Assembly (NCBI RefSeq): GCF_023614235.1
Contig: NZ_CP094264.1
Span: 1 to 64,000 of the forward strand
Direction of reading: 5' to 3'
Length of the DNA: 64,000 nucleotides
DNA from: Streptomyces sp. MRC013
GTDB lineage: Bacteria; Actinomycetota; Actinomycetes; Streptomycetales; Streptomycetaceae
The notes under the pieces are model-generated. The model was not told the origin of the DNA. It made no database searches and worked only from the letters and a program-made list of their open reading frames with translations. Shown piece by piece: positions 36,832-47,903 of this stretch. Position numbers and translations under genes: made by a program. Each line of letters opens with the position of its first letter. Positions within the stretch are counted from its first letter, which is position 1.

Positions 36832-37060
36832 CGGGTTCCTCGCAATTCTCCTGCGCTGACCGGCAGGTGGTCGACCGCTGGTGCCTTGGTGGCGTGCCGC
36901 CGATGCCTGGAGACGGCATCCCGGCCGACATTTCAAAACCGACTGCCTGGTTTTGTCAACCTAGTCGGAAACCGACCGTTCGGTTGCTTCTGCAGATGGA
37001 CCTGGCTACCGTCGCTGGCGGCGGAGCCGCACAGGGGTGCATCGAAGCGGAGGGACGACC
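36832..37060. promoter_or_regulatory. Divergent promoter region with two dyad operators
   Basis: Between the divergently transcribed dioxygenase and aminotransferase genes lie two related dyads: AAAACC-GACTGCCT-GGTTTT (36935-36954) and AACCGA-CCGT-TCGGTT (36970-36985). Both contain AAACCGAC, at 36936 and 36969, 33 bp apart (about three helical turns). The form suggests a TetR-type repressor binding two sites to control both arms. No regulator gene is seen within the cluster. Confidence 0.6.
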
Positions 37061-38347
37061 ATGGCACGCTTATCACCTGTTCTTAAACAAGCGATTCCGA
37101 TAACCGTCAGCCATGCCAGGGGGCTCGAGGTATTCGGGGAGGATGGACAGCGGTACCTGGACTTCACCGCGGGCATCGGGGTCACCAGTACGGGGCACTG
37201 CCACCCCGCCGTGGTGAACGCGATCGCGCAGCAGGCCGGCAGGCTGGTCCACGGTCAGTACGTGACGGTCCGGCACCGTCCGCTGCTCGACCTGTGTGAG
37301 CGGCTGGGACAGGTGCTTCCGGCATCCCTTCAGTCTCTGTTCTTCGCCAACTCCGGCAGCGAGGCCGTGGAGGCGGCGCTGCGCCTGGCCCGGCAGGCCA
37401 CGGGCCGCCCCAACGTCGTCGTCTTCCACGGCGGCTTCCACGGCCGCACGGTGGGCGCCGCCTCGCTGACCACGTCGAGCCCCCGGTTCCGCACGGGTTA
37501 CGCGCCGCTGATGAGCGGGGTGCACATCGCGCCGTTCCCGGCCGCCTACCGGTACGGCTGGAGCCAGGAGGCGGCCACCCGCTTCGCCCTGCAGGAGCTC
37601 GACTTCCTCCTGGCGACGGTGACCGACCCGCAGGACACCGCGGCCCTCATCGTGGAACCGGTCCTGGGGGAGGGCGGGTTCGTTCCCGCCGACACCGCCT
37701 TCCTGCAGGGACTTCGCGAGCGCGCCGACCGCCACGGCTTCCTGCTGGTGATGGACGAGGTGCAGACCGGGTTCGGCCGCACCGGACGGTTCTGGGGGCA
37801 CCAGCACTTCGGTGTCGAGCCGGACATCCTCGTCGCCGCCAAGGGCATGACCAGCGGGCTCCCGCTGTCGGTGATGGCCGCCTCGGAGGAGCTGATGGCC
37901 GCGGCGCCCGCGGGCTCCCAGGGCGGGACCTACGGCGGCAACGCGGTGGCGTGTGCCGCCGCGCTCGCCACCCTGGACGTCATCGACCGCGAGGAACTGG
38001 TGGCCAACGCCGCCCGTCAGGGCCGTGCCCTGGCCGAAGGCCTGAAGCGGGTCGCGGCCGACAACGGCGTCACCGGCGACGTGCGCGGGCTCGGCCTCAT
38101 GCTCGGCTGGGAGTTCTCCGACACCCGGGGGCGGCCGGACCCCGCCACCGCGCTGCGTGTCCAGCAGGAGGCCGTCTCCCAGGGGCTGCTGCTGCAGATC
38201 GGCGGGCCGCTGCGCAACGTGCTGCGGCTGCTGCCCGCTCTGACGGTGAGCGACGAGCAGGTCGACGAGGCGTTGTGCGCGCTGTCCCGCGCCGTCGCGG
38301 CGGCCACCGGGCAGGTGCATGCGGACCGGACGAAGGAGCGGGTATGA
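37061..38347 (+). CDS. Class III PLP-dependent aminotransferase
   Basis: 428 aa, of the 4-aminobutyrate/ornithine/acetylornithine aminotransferase family. ATG 37061 is preceded by GGAGGGACGACC. Landmarks: YLDFTAGIGVTSTGHCHPAV, FFANSGSEAVEAALRLARQA, VVVFHGGFHGRTVGAASLTT, TAALIVEPVLGEGGFVP, LLVMDEVQTGFGRTGRFWGH and DILVAAKGMTSGLPLSVMAA with the PLP lysine K261. It transfers an amino group at a distal or alpha carbon; partners here suggest an unusual amino acid. Its stop overlaps the next start (ATGA), so it is coupled to the aminomutase gene. Confidence 0.9.
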   Translation: MARLSPVLKQAIPITVSHARGLEVFGEDGQRYLDFTAGIGVTSTGHCHPAVVNAIAQQAGRLVHGQYVTVRHRPLLDLCERLGQVLPASLQSLFFANSGSEAVEAALRLARQATGRPNVVVFHGGFHGRTVGAASLTTSSPRFRTGYAPLMSGVHIAPFPAAYRYGWSQEAATRFALQELDFLLATVTDPQDTAALIVEPVLGEGGFVPADTAFLQGLRERADRHGFLLVMDEVQTGFGRTGRFWGHQHFGVEPDILVAAKGMTSGLPLSVMAASEELMAAAPAGSQGGTYGGNAVACAAALATLDVIDREELVANAARQGRALAEGLKRVAADNGVTGDVRGLGLMLGWEFSDTRGRPDPATALRVQQEAVSQGLLLQIGGPLRNVLRLLPALTVSDEQVDEALCALSRAVAAATGQVHADRTKERV

Positions 38348-39657
38348 GCGCTGTGGCGGGCAGGGAGCGCGCGATACGGATGCGGGCCGTTCCCGGGGCG
38401 CGGCTGGCCGCGTTGCCGCAGGTGCAGCGGCTGGACGCGACCGTCCGCAGGGACATCGAGGTGGTCAGCTCGGTCCTGCCGTTCAAGGTCAACAACTACG
38501 TCCTCGACGAGCTGATCGACTGGGACCGGGCCCCGGACGACCCCCTCTACCGTCTCACCTTCCCCGACCGCGGCATGCTGCCGGAGCCGGTCTACGACGA
38601 GATCGCCGCGCTGATCGACCGCGGCGCCGGCCGGGAGGAGCTGCGTGCCGCGGTCAACCGGGCACGGCTGGAGCTCAACCCGCACCCCGGGGACCAGCTA
38701 CAGGCCAATGTGCCGCAGGGGGAGGACGGTGCGCTCAACGGGCTGCAGCACAAGTACCGGGAGACCGTGCTCGTCTTCCCCGGGCAGGGCCAGACCTGCC
38801 ACGCCTACTGCGGGTACTGCTTCCGCTGGGCGCAGTTCATCGGCGTGGCGGAGCTGAAGCAGGCCGTCTCCGGGCCGGAGCAGGCGCTGGGCTACCTCGC
38901 CGGACACCCCGAGGTGTCGGACGTGCTGTTCACCGGCGGGGACCCGATGATCATGTCCACCGACCGGCTCCGGACCTACCTCACCCCGCTGCTGGAACCC
39001 CGCTTCGAGCACATCCGCAACATCCGCTTCGGCAGCAAGGCGCTGTCGTACTGGCCCTACCGGTTCACCACCGACGACGACGCGGACGAGCTGCTGCGGC
39101 TTCTGGAGCGGGCCACCTCGCTCGGCAGGCACGTCGCCGTGATGGCGCACTTCTCCCACCCCAACGAGCTGCGGACCGAAGCCTGCCGGGAGGCCGTCCG
39201 GCGCATCCGGGACACCGGCGCGGTCATCCGGGCGCAGGCACCCCTGGTGCGTCACGTCAACGACGACCCGGCGGTGTGGGCCCGGATGTGGCGGACGATG
39301 ACCACCTTGGGGGTGGTGCCCTACTACATGTTCGTGGAGCGGGACACCGGGGCCAGTCAGTACTTCGAACTGCCGCTGCAGCGGGCGGTCTCCGTCTACC
39401 GCGACGCGATATCCGCCGTCTCCGGGCTGGAGCGCACGGCACGTGGGCCGGTGATGTCCGCCTCACCGGGCAAGGTGATGATCGACGGCATCGCCCGGAT
39501 CGCCGGTCAGGACGTGTTCTGCTGCCGGTTTCTGCAGGCGCGCGACCCCCGCTGGGTGGGACGCCCGTTCTTCGCCAAGCTCGACGAGCACGCGGTGTGG
39601 TTCGACGACCTCAAACCCGCCTTCGACGAACCGTGGTTCTGGCAGGCGGGAGGCTGA
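38344..39657 (+). CDS. KamA-family radical SAM aminomutase (lysine/arginine 2,3-aminomutase-like)
   Basis: 437 aa. The radical SAM cluster motif is CHAYCGYCFRW (C152, C156, C159, CxxxCxxC). PLP/substrate landmarks: FTGGDPMIMSTDRLRTYLTP, NIRFGSKALSYWPYRF, RAQAPLVRHVNDDPAVWARM, PYYMFVERDTGASQYFELPL and MSASPGKVMIDGIA with the presumed PLP lysine. The family moves the alpha-amino group of Lys, Glu or Arg to the beta position; BlsG in blasticidin synthesis acts on Arg. The C-terminal extension (about residues 375-437, FCCRFLQARDPRWVGRPFFA) is longer than in lysine aminomutase. ATG 38344 overlaps the aminotransferase stop. The substrate cannot be read from sequence; a beta-amino acid is the likely output. 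Confidence 0.85.
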   Translation: MSAVAGRERAIRMRAVPGARLAALPQVQRLDATVRRDIEVVSSVLPFKVNNYVLDELIDWDRAPDDPLYRLTFPDRGMLPEPVYDEIAALIDRGAGREELRAAVNRARLELNPHPGDQLQANVPQGEDGALNGLQHKYRETVLVFPGQGQTCHAYCGYCFRWAQFIGVAELKQAVSGPEQALGYLAGHPEVSDVLFTGGDPMIMSTDRLRTYLTPLLEPRFEHIRNIRFGSKALSYWPYRFTTDDDADELLRLLERATSLGRHVAVMAHFSHPNELRTEACREAVRRIRDTGAVIRAQAPLVRHVNDDPAVWARMWRTMTTLGVVPYYMFVERDTGASQYFELPLQRAVSVYRDAISAVSGLERTARGPVMSASPGKVMIDGIARIAGQDVFCCRFLQARDPRWVGRPFFAKLDEHAVWFDDLKPAFDEPWFWQAGG

Positions 39658-39664
39658 CCCACCG

Positions 39665-39702
39665 CCGGGGACGTGGAGGGTCCGGGCCCTCCACGTCCCC
39701 GG
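39665..39702 (+). terminator. Strong hairpin terminator of the amino-acid cluster
   Basis: Perfect 16-bp stem CCGGGGACGTGGAGGG (39665-39680) with its complement at 39687-39702 and a 6-nt loop, starting 7 bp after the aminomutase stop. It marks the end of the plus-strand arm. Confidence 0.9.
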
Positions 39703-39788
39703 CGCCGCCTGCCGCCGGCGGGGGCCGTCGCCCGGTCCTCAGACCGGCCGGACCGCCCGACGGCCCCCGCCGGTCGGACCGCGAACGA

Positions 39789-40601
39789 CAGGTCACGCCG
39801 TCCGCCGGGACCGTGCGGGACGCCGAGCCGAAGGAGCAGATCAACGAGGTCTTCGAGGTCACCTACCGTGTCCCTGGCGCGAGGAGGATCCGGCGGGAGC
39901 TGAACCGGCAGGGCCACGCGGCAGCCCGCTGCACCGTCGAACGCCTGACGCGCGGGCTCGGCGTCACCGGCGCCGTCCGCGGCCGGCGAGTGATCACCAC
40001 GCTGCCCGGCGGCCGGACCGACCGGGCTCCGGACCTCGTCGACCGTGACTTCGCCGCCGGCGACCCGGACCGGTGCCGGGTCGCGTACTTCACCCATGGG
40101 AAGACCTGGGCAGGTGTCGTCTACGTCGCCTTCGCCGTGGACACCTTCTCCCGCCGGATCGTCGGCTGGTCCGCCGTCACCGTGAAGGAGACGGTGTTCG
40201 TGCTGGACGCCCCGGAGAGGGCACTGCGGCAACGCGACCGCGACCAGCACTCCGTTCACCCGGGCGAGTCGACGCGTCACTCGGATGCCGGGTCGCAGTG
40301 CACGGGTTTCCGGCTCGCCGGCCACCTGGGGGCGGCCGGTATCGCCGCCTCCATCGGATCGGTGGGCGACGCCTACGACGACGCCCTGGTGGAGAGCACG
40401 ATCGGCCTGTTCGGGACCGAACTGATCGAGCCCGGGCGGCCGTGGAAGACGCCGTCCGACGTCGGACTCGCCACCGCCGGGTCCGTCGGCTGGTGCAACC
40501 ACCGGCGACTCCACGGTGGGACAGCCCACGTCCCACCGGTCGAACACGAGAACAACCACTACCTCGCGATCACGAAACCCCAGGTCACACCCAGCGCCTG
40601 A
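39789..40601 (+). pseudogene. IS3-family OrfB relic, catalytic Asp lost
   Basis: An open frame resembling IS3 OrfB: FEVTYRVPGARRIRRELNRQ, WAGVVYVAFAVDTFSRRIVG, STRHSDAGSQCTGFRLAGHL, GSVGDAYDDALVESTIGLFG and WKTPSDVGLATAGSVGWCNH. The first DDE Asp, usually in WVSDFTYV, is Tyr here (CRVAYFTHG); the second Asp (HSDAGSQ) and Glu (ALVES) remain. The 5' part with orfA is gone and spacing is altered, so it is inactive. Its codon use is fully GC-adapted, pointing to an old insertion. Confidence 0.7.
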
Positions 40602-40718
40602 GATCTCTACCGAACCCGGAACGGTTCACCCCGGCCGAGGCCCGGCCATGCCGCCGACACGCCCTCGCGACATGACGAACGAGTGTCCGAGATCGCGGGG
40701 GGAACTTCGCCCCGGGCT

Positions 40719-41683
<965 letters not shown>

Positions 41684-41687
<4 letters not shown>

Positions 41688-44425
41688 CGCAGGTCTCCTG
41701 CCCTGAGGTGGGTGATCGGTGTGCGGCGCCCCGCCCACCAGGCCTGTGCCACGGCCACCGCTCCCGCCAGCAGCAGCGCACCCGCCGCGGGCAGGGCCAA
41801 CGACCACGCGTCGGCCCGTAGCACGGCACCGTCCGGCACCGTGACCCCGTACGCGTCGGCAAGGGCGAGGCGGCCCAGGTCGATGCCGGGCGCGAGCAGC
41901 CGGACCGCCGCCCAGCCCACCGCCGCGCCCCCGCCGGCCGCGAGCAGCGCCGGGGGCAGCGCCTCCAGGCCCAGTAGCCGCCGCCCCTGGCGGGACGTCA
42001 GGCCCAGGGTGCGCAGCCGGGCCAGCAGGGCCGCCCGTTCCGGTGCGGTCCGCGCCGTGCCGAGCACCAGGGACAGCAGGGCGTAGCCGGTGCTCGCGGC
42101 GACGGCCCACAGGTAGATCCGTTCGGCGCCGGACTGCATCGGCGAGTCGGACAGCGCCGCGCGTTCCTCGCTGCGCAGGGTGACCGACAACTGGGCCCCC
42201 GTGCCGCGCACCGCCGCCCGCAGCGCGGCCCCGTCGAGGTCCGCGCCGACCGCCAGCAGGGACGTGGCACCGCCGGAACGGGGCAGGCCGGCCGCGTCGA
42301 CCAGCAGGAAGTCGCCCTCCGGGACCGCCGGTGTGCGCGGCCGCACGGCGGTGATCCGCACCGTGACGGGCCCGCCGTCCGCCCCGATCCGGTGCGGTGC
42401 GCGTCCGAGCCGTTCGGCGACCCCGGGGGAGGCGACGGCGCCGAGCACTCCGCCCCCGGCCGCCAGCCGGTCGGCGGTGAAGCCCCCGAGGCCCGCGCGC
42501 CGGGCCAGTGCCGCGTAGGCGTCCGGCTCGACGGCGACCACCGTCAGCGACCGCTTGTCCTCCGACGCGCGCTCCGAGGCGTACGAGACACCCACGGCCG
42601 CCACGTCCCGTACCCCCGGCACGCCTCGTACCGCCTGTTCCAGTCCCGCCGGGAGCGGTGCGCCGTCGGCCGTGTCCACCCGTGCGTCCGCGCCCGTCCG
42701 CAGCAGCGCGGCCCGGTCCCGGGCGTCGGCCACCCCGCTGAGCACCGACCCGCCGAACACGGCCGTCGTCAGGGCCGTCAGCAGGGCGAGCAACGGCAGC
42801 GCGGTGACCGCCGCCGGCGAGCGGCCCGCCCGGGCCAGCGCCAGGAACCCGACCGCCCCACGCAGCCGACCGGCCGGACCGGCGGCCCACCGCAGGGGCA
42901 GCGGATACAACCGGGCGAGGACCAGCGCGGCGACCAGCCCGAGGAGCACCGGGGCGGCGCTCGCCAGCAGGTCGGCCGTCCCCTCCGTGCCCCGGCGGCG
43001 CAGAACCGCCACCGAGCCCGCGGCCAGCACCAGCAGGGTCAGTTCGGCGACCGTCCGGCGACCGCCGGGCCTGGCGTGCATGAGATCGCCGCGCTCCGGG
43101 TGCGTGCGCGGCCTGCGGTGTGCCACCACCGCGCGCACCGGCAGCGCAGCGCAGGCGAACAGGGCCACGGTGCCCGCCCCGAGCACGGACGGCGGCAGCC
43201 GGGCCTCGTCCACCGCGAGCACCGCCAGCAGCAGACCGCAGACGGCGGCCGGGAGCGCCGGGAGCGCGCTCTCGGCCAGCAGCCGCCCGCCGATCCCGGC
43301 CAGGGAACCGCCCCGGGCCCGCAGCAGGGCCAGTTCGGTGTCCCGGCGGGCGGCGGCCAGACCGCCGCTCAGCACCAGGACGATCCCGGCGACCGCGGCG
43401 ATCCCGACGGCCCCCACGGCGACCACGGGCGTGATCGCGTCCCGGGTCCGCGCATACCCGCCCACGACCTCCTCCAGGCCGGTGGACAACTGCGCCGTCG
43501 GACCGGCGGCCCCCCGCATGCGGACCAGTCCCGGCCCGTCCTCCAGGGAAGCCACCCGGTCGACCAGCGCCTCGGCGTCCGCCGCCGTCAGGTCCTGCGT
43601 CGCGGGCGCGAACCGCCAGTACCGTTCCGGCTCGGCCTGCCCGCCGAGCAGTGCCGGGGCCGCCTGCGGCGCCAGCAGGACGCCCGCCTCCCAGTAGAAC
43701 TGCGGCGGACGGCCGCCGTCGCTCGCCAGGGCCGGTGCACGCAGGATCGGCTCCGCCGACCAGTAGGCGCGTTCCGGTTGCCGGGGTTCGAGCACGCCGG
43801 TGACCCGGACGGTCAGCGGCCGGTCCGGGAATCCGGCCAGGGTGAGCGTGGAGCCGGTCCGCAGCCGCAGCGTCCGGGCCGTCTCGGCCGTCACGGCGCC
43901 CTCCACCGTCCTGGTGTTCGCGCTCACCGGGCCGTCGGCGGCGGGCAGCCGCCCCTCGCGCACCGTGGCGTGCCCGGCCGCCCCGGACTGCGCGAGCAGG
44001 GTGAACCGGGGCGGCAGCCCGTCCGGCCGGGGCAGCCACGGGTCCAGGGCCTGCAGGCTCCTTCCGGTCCGCACCCCGTGCGCCGACTGGGACCGGTCCA
44101 CCCGCAGCGGCTCAGGCAGCAGCGTCCGCGCCCGGGCGTCCACCGCCGCGAGCGCCGCCGGCCGGACCGCCTCCTCCCGCGCCTGCTCGGGCTGTTCCAG
44201 ACCGGGCTGTGCCGTCTTCAGCTCCAGCACGGTCGACTCGGGGGCGGCGGAGGCCACGGCCTCACGCAGCCCGTGCGTCTCGTATGCCTCCACGGCCCGG
44301 GGCAGCGCGGCCGCGAGGAAGGCCGTGACCAGCACCAGCACTCCGAAGGCGACGGTGGCCCAGGGCGCGGTCCGCAGCCGGATCCGCATCCAGGAGGCAC
44401 CCGCGTCGCGCGTGTCCGACCGCAC
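41684..44425 (-). CDS. FtsX/MacB-type ABC permease, 913 aa
   Basis: Large permease with an N-terminal membrane anchor (WATVAFGVLVLVTAFLAAAL), a long extracytoplasmic domain (residues about 45-330), an FtsX core of three helices (PVVAVGAVGIAAVAGIVLVL onward), a second extracytoplasmic domain and a C-terminal FtsX core (LWAVAASTGYALLSLVLGTA, SLALPAAGALLLAGAVAVAQ). Two FtsX modules in one chain make it a duplicated-permease type. GTG 44425 follows the upstream stop by one base. Such systems export or extract lipids, peptides or antibiotics, or act as mechanotransducers. Confidence 0.85.
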
Positions 44426-44426
44426 G

Positions 44427-47400
44427 TCAGTCCTCCCCCTGGTGGCGCAGCGCGACCGCCGGCTCGGCGCGCGGCAGCGCCGACGCGGCCGTGATCAGCG
44501 CCAGCGGAGCGGCCACTCCGGCGACGAGCAGGGCCACCTGTCCCACCGGCAGTTCCACGAGGACGGGCGGAACGGGCCGTGCGGCCCCGGAGGTCAGCAC
44601 GATCAGCGGCACCACGGCCCGGGTCAGAAGCGTGCCCAGCGCGAGCCCGGCCAGTAGGCCGACCCCGACGAGCAGGCTCTGCTCCGTCACGACGAGCCGG
44701 GCGAGGTCCCTGCGGGGCGTGCCCAGGGCGCGCAGCACCGCGAACTCCGCCGACCGCTCCCGCCGCGCCCCGGCGGCGCTCACCGCGAAGCCCCCGGCGG
44801 CCAGGGCCACGGCGGCCACCGTCACCGCCGTCAGCGCCGAACGCGGCCCGGCGCCCAGCGGATCCCGCAGCAGATCCGCCGCGGTCTCGTCGCGCACCAG
44901 CACCTGCCGGGCCTCCAGGTCGGGGCGCGCCCGCAGCGCCGCGGCCACCTCGGCGGCCTTGCCCGGCTCGGCGCTCACCCACCACTCGGTGGGCGTGAGC
45001 GGCGCGGTGCCCCGCTGGGCCAGTACGGCGTCGACGGCCCGCAGATCGAGCAGCAGCGCCCCGCCGGCCGCGCTCCGCCCGGCCGTGTCGGCGGCGGCGG
45101 TGGTGGGCAGTTCGCGTACCGCCCGGACGATCCGCACCTGCACCTGCTCGCCGGACAGCGGGACGTCGACGGTGTCGCCCGGCGCGGCACCCGAGGCCCG
45201 CAGGAAGTCCCGCGTGGCCACGGCAGCGAGGGTGCGCGGCGCCCGGGCCCCGGCGGTGTCGGCCCGCACGGTCCACACCGGGGCCACGCCGTACCCGTCG
45301 TCGCCGTCGGCGCCGGTCGCGTACGACAGGGACAGCGGCGCGGTGTCCGACGCGGCCGGTTCGACGGGGGTGCGGGAGAGGACCTCGCCGCTGCGGGTCA
45401 CGGCCCGGCCGCCCTGCCAGCGGGTCCCCGGGGCCGCCCGCACGGTGCGCGCGGAGCCGTCAGGGCCCGTGGCGAGCAGCCGTTCGACGGTGAAGCGGTG
45501 CCGTTCGGAGCGGTCGGTGGGGACGGTGTCGGCGAGCTGCAGTCCGGTCAGCCTCAGCGGTCCGGCCGGCGCGGCGCGGCGGCCCGTCGCCGTCCGGTCC
45601 AGTTCCAGCGTGACGCGGTGGGCCCGGCCGTCCACCGGAACGTTCCCGGCGCCCAGCCGGTAGGCGATGCCGTATCCGTCCTCGACGACCACCGTCAGCA
45701 GGGGCGTACGGCCCGAGGGGGAACGTCCCGTGCGGGCCCGCTCGTCGGTGATCCGCACGTCCAGGGCGAGGCGCCGGGTGCCGTCGGGAAGCCGCACGGC
45801 CCGGTTCTCGTCGGTCGGGGGCGGGGCCAGGGCCCGAAGCAGCTCGCCCGGGGGTTCGTCGGCGAGGTCGCCGCGCATCAGCATCCCGTCCCCGGCGCGG
45901 GAGGTGTCCAGTGCGAGAACCGTCGCCTCGCGATCCCCGGACAGGCTCAGTGCGGCGCGGTGCGCGGGGGCGGCCTCGCGGGCCCCGGGCAGCGCCGCGT
46001 AGAGCCCGGTCTGCCCGGGGCTGCCCGGCCGGTGGTCCAGGACCCGGACGGCGGCACCCGTGCGGAAGTCTGCCTGGTCGTCCTGCGACCGGTCCCAGGA
46101 CGCGCCGTGCCCGACGGCCAGCATCCCGGTCGCCACGGCGACGATCAGCAGCAGCACCGGACCCGCGCCGCGCAGCGGACGCCGGCTGAACCGCCAGCCC
46201 GCCAGCGCCGCCGGGAGCCCGCGTCCGCTGGCCGACCGCTGCTCCGCGAGCCGCGCCGCGAACGGCAGCACCCGCAGGGTCAGCACCGTGCCCGCCAGCA
46301 GTGCCAGCGCGGGCGCCGCGACCAGCAGCGGGTCCGTGCCCAGCCGCCCCGCCCGGTCCCGGCCGATCACCCCGCCGTCCGCCACGCCTGTCCGCCGCTG
46401 CAGCTGCCAGTACGCCACACCCGCGATCAGCAGCAGCGCGAGGTCCGCGCCCGCGCGCACCGGGGCGGCCGACGTCACCGCCCGGACCCGCCGCAGCCGC
46501 GCGGGCGCGTCCACCGCCCCCGTCAGCGCGGGCGCCACCACCCCCACCGCGCACACCAGCGCGGCCCCGCCCGCGACCAGCCAGACCCCGCCCGACGGGA
46601 CGGTGCCGAGCCGCAGTCCGATCCGGTCGAGCGAGGACCACCCGGCGAGCAGCCGGGCCAGCGGCCCCGACAGCAGCGCGGCACCCACCGCGGCGGGCAC
46701 CGCCAGCAGCAGCGCCTCCAGCCCGGCCAGCGACGCGATCCGGCCCCGCGAGGCGCCCCGGGCCCGCAACAGCCGCGTCTCGCCCTCCCGTGCACCGTTC
46801 AGCAGCCGGGCCACCAGCAGCAGCGCGTACCCGGCGAGCAGCACCAGCTGCAGGGAGGCGATCAGCAGGGTGGAGCGGGACACCAGCAGGGCCCGCTCGG
46901 TGTGGTCGAGGACCTCGGGCAGTCCGGTGCGCACGTCCGCCGAGCCGCCCAGGGCGGGCTCCCCGCGCAGCCGGGCGGCCGCCTGCACGGTCGCCGCGCG
47001 CAGGGCGCCGAGGGAGCCGGTGGTCAGTCCGCGGTGGTCGGCCGTCGCCACCCAGCCGGTGCCGCCCGTCGTGACGCGGCCCGAGGCGAGCACCGCCGCG
47101 TCGGCCAGCAGCGGCCCGTACGTGGTGAAGACGACCGTGCGCACCCCCTGGCCGCCGAGCGTGTCGGCCTGCCAGTACGGGTCGGAGCCGTCGGCCGCCC
47201 GGTACACGCCGGTCACCTCCACGCGCACCGGCTCGCCGCCCAGCCGGTCGGTGAGGGTCAGGCGCGCCCCGGGCCGCAGCCTCAGCCGGTGGGCGGCCGG
47301 CTCCGGCACGGCGACGGGCACGGCCTCGTGCCGGGACGCCGGCGCCGGGCCGGGCAGCGTGCCCGCGACCAGCTCGACCCGGGACCGGTCCAGGGCGGCG

Positions 47401-47765
47401 AGCAGCGTCAGGTCGGGCTGCCCGGCACGGGCGTCCGCGCCCTGCGGAGAACGCGGCAGCGCGTACGGCCCGGACCGCTCCAGCCGCCGCACGGTCACCG
47501 CGAGCCCGTCGAACGCCTCGCGCGCCCTGCGCTCCACGGCGCGCTGCGCCGCGTCCCGCCCGTGCCGGGGCACGTCCGCCTCGACCACGAGGGAGGCGGA
47601 GGACTTGGCGCGGCCCTCCAGCGTGGAGCGCAGCGCGGCGTCCCCGACGGAGCCGGAGAAGGCCGCGAGGGCGGCAAGCGCCGAGGTGGTCAGCAGCGCG
47701 GTGAGCAGGGCGGCGGCGATCAGCAGCCGGTGCGCGCGCAGACGCAGCAGCACCAAGCCCGTCAC
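44427..47765 (-). CDS. FtsX/MacB-type ABC permease, 1112 aa
   Basis: GTG 47765 with GAGGGGGAAC upstream. Same architecture as the next gene but longer: an N-terminal helix (LLIAAALLTALLTTSALAAL), a large extracytoplasmic domain, a first FtsX core near residues 290-460 (LLIASLQLVLLAGYALLLVA), then a second domain and a C-terminal FtsX core (ALTAVTVAAVALAAGGFAVS, LLVGVGLLAGLALGTLLTR). It is the first gene of the minus-strand operon, divergent to a second ATPase gene, so either ATPase may drive it. Confidence 0.85.
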   Translation of the reverse strand: MTGLVLLRLRAHRLLIAAALLTALLTTSALAALAAFSGSVGDAALRSTLEGRAKSSASLVVEADVPRHGRDAAQRAVERRAREAFDGLAVTVRRLERSGPYALPRSPQGADARAGQPDLTLLAALDRSRVELVAGTLPGPAPASRHEAVPVAVPEPAAHRLRLRPGARLTLTDRLGGEPVRVEVTGVYRAADGSDPYWQADTLGGQGVRTVVFTTYGPLLADAAVLASGRVTTGGTGWVATADHRGLTTGSLGALRAATVQAAARLRGEPALGGSADVRTGLPEVLDHTERALLVSRSTLLIASLQLVLLAGYALLLVARLLNGAREGETRLLRARGASRGRIASLAGLEALLLAVPAAVGAALLSGPLARLLAGWSSLDRIGLRLGTVPSGGVWLVAGGAALVCAVGVVAPALTGAVDAPARLRRVRAVTSAAPVRAGADLALLLIAGVAYWQLQRRTGVADGGVIGRDRAGRLGTDPLLVAAPALALLAGTVLTLRVLPFAARLAEQRSASGRGLPAALAGWRFSRRPLRGAGPVLLLIVAVATGMLAVGHGASWDRSQDDQADFRTGAAVRVLDHRPGSPGQTGLYAALPGAREAAPAHRAALSLSGDREATVLALDTSRAGDGMLMRGDLADEPPGELLRALAPPPTDENRAVRLPDGTRRLALDVRITDERARTGRSPSGRTPLLTVVVEDGYGIAYRLGAGNVPVDGRAHRVTLELDRTATGRRAAPAGPLRLTGLQLADTVPTDRSERHRFTVERLLATGPDGSARTVRAAPGTRWQGGRAVTRSGEVLSRTPVEPAASDTAPLSLSYATGADGDDGYGVAPVWTVRADTAGARAPRTLAAVATRDFLRASGAAPGDTVDVPLSGEQVQVRIVRAVRELPTTAAADTAGRSAAGGALLLDLRAVDAVLAQRGTAPLTPTEWWVSAEPGKAAEVAAALRARPDLEARQVLVRDETAADLLRDPLGAGPRSALTAVTVAAVALAAGGFAVSAAGARRERSAEFAVLRALGTPRRDLARLVVTEQSLLVGVGLLAGLALGTLLTRAVVPLIVLTSGAARPVPPVLVELPVGQVALLVAGVAAPLALITAASALPRAEPAVALRHQGED

Positions 47766-47806
47766 TGTTCCCCCTCGTCGGCCGAGCCGCTCCCTCCCCG
47801 AACCTG

Positions 47807-47821
47807 CCATGCATATCATGG
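47807..47821. promoter_or_regulatory. Operator candidate between divergent ABC genes
   Basis: CCATG-CATAT-CATGG, a perfect 5-bp dyad around an AT-rich centre, in the 138-bp gap between the permease (47765, minus) and ATPase (47904, plus) starts. It is well placed for joint control of both transcripts, possibly by a PadR- or MarR-type regulator not present in the window. Confidence 0.5.
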
Positions 47822-47903
47822 AGTCGGCGGGTCGGCACACGCGTTCGAGAGAGGGAGTTCTCGCGCTCTTGACCACCTGGGCGGTTCCGTATGGGATGCG
47901 GTG

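Noticed and set aside
42392..44494. Plus-strand frames of up to 700-1000 codons opposite the ABC permeases (also 45498-48635)
   Set aside because: Compositionally biased Arg/Gln/Pro-rich shadows of the minus-strand permease genes.
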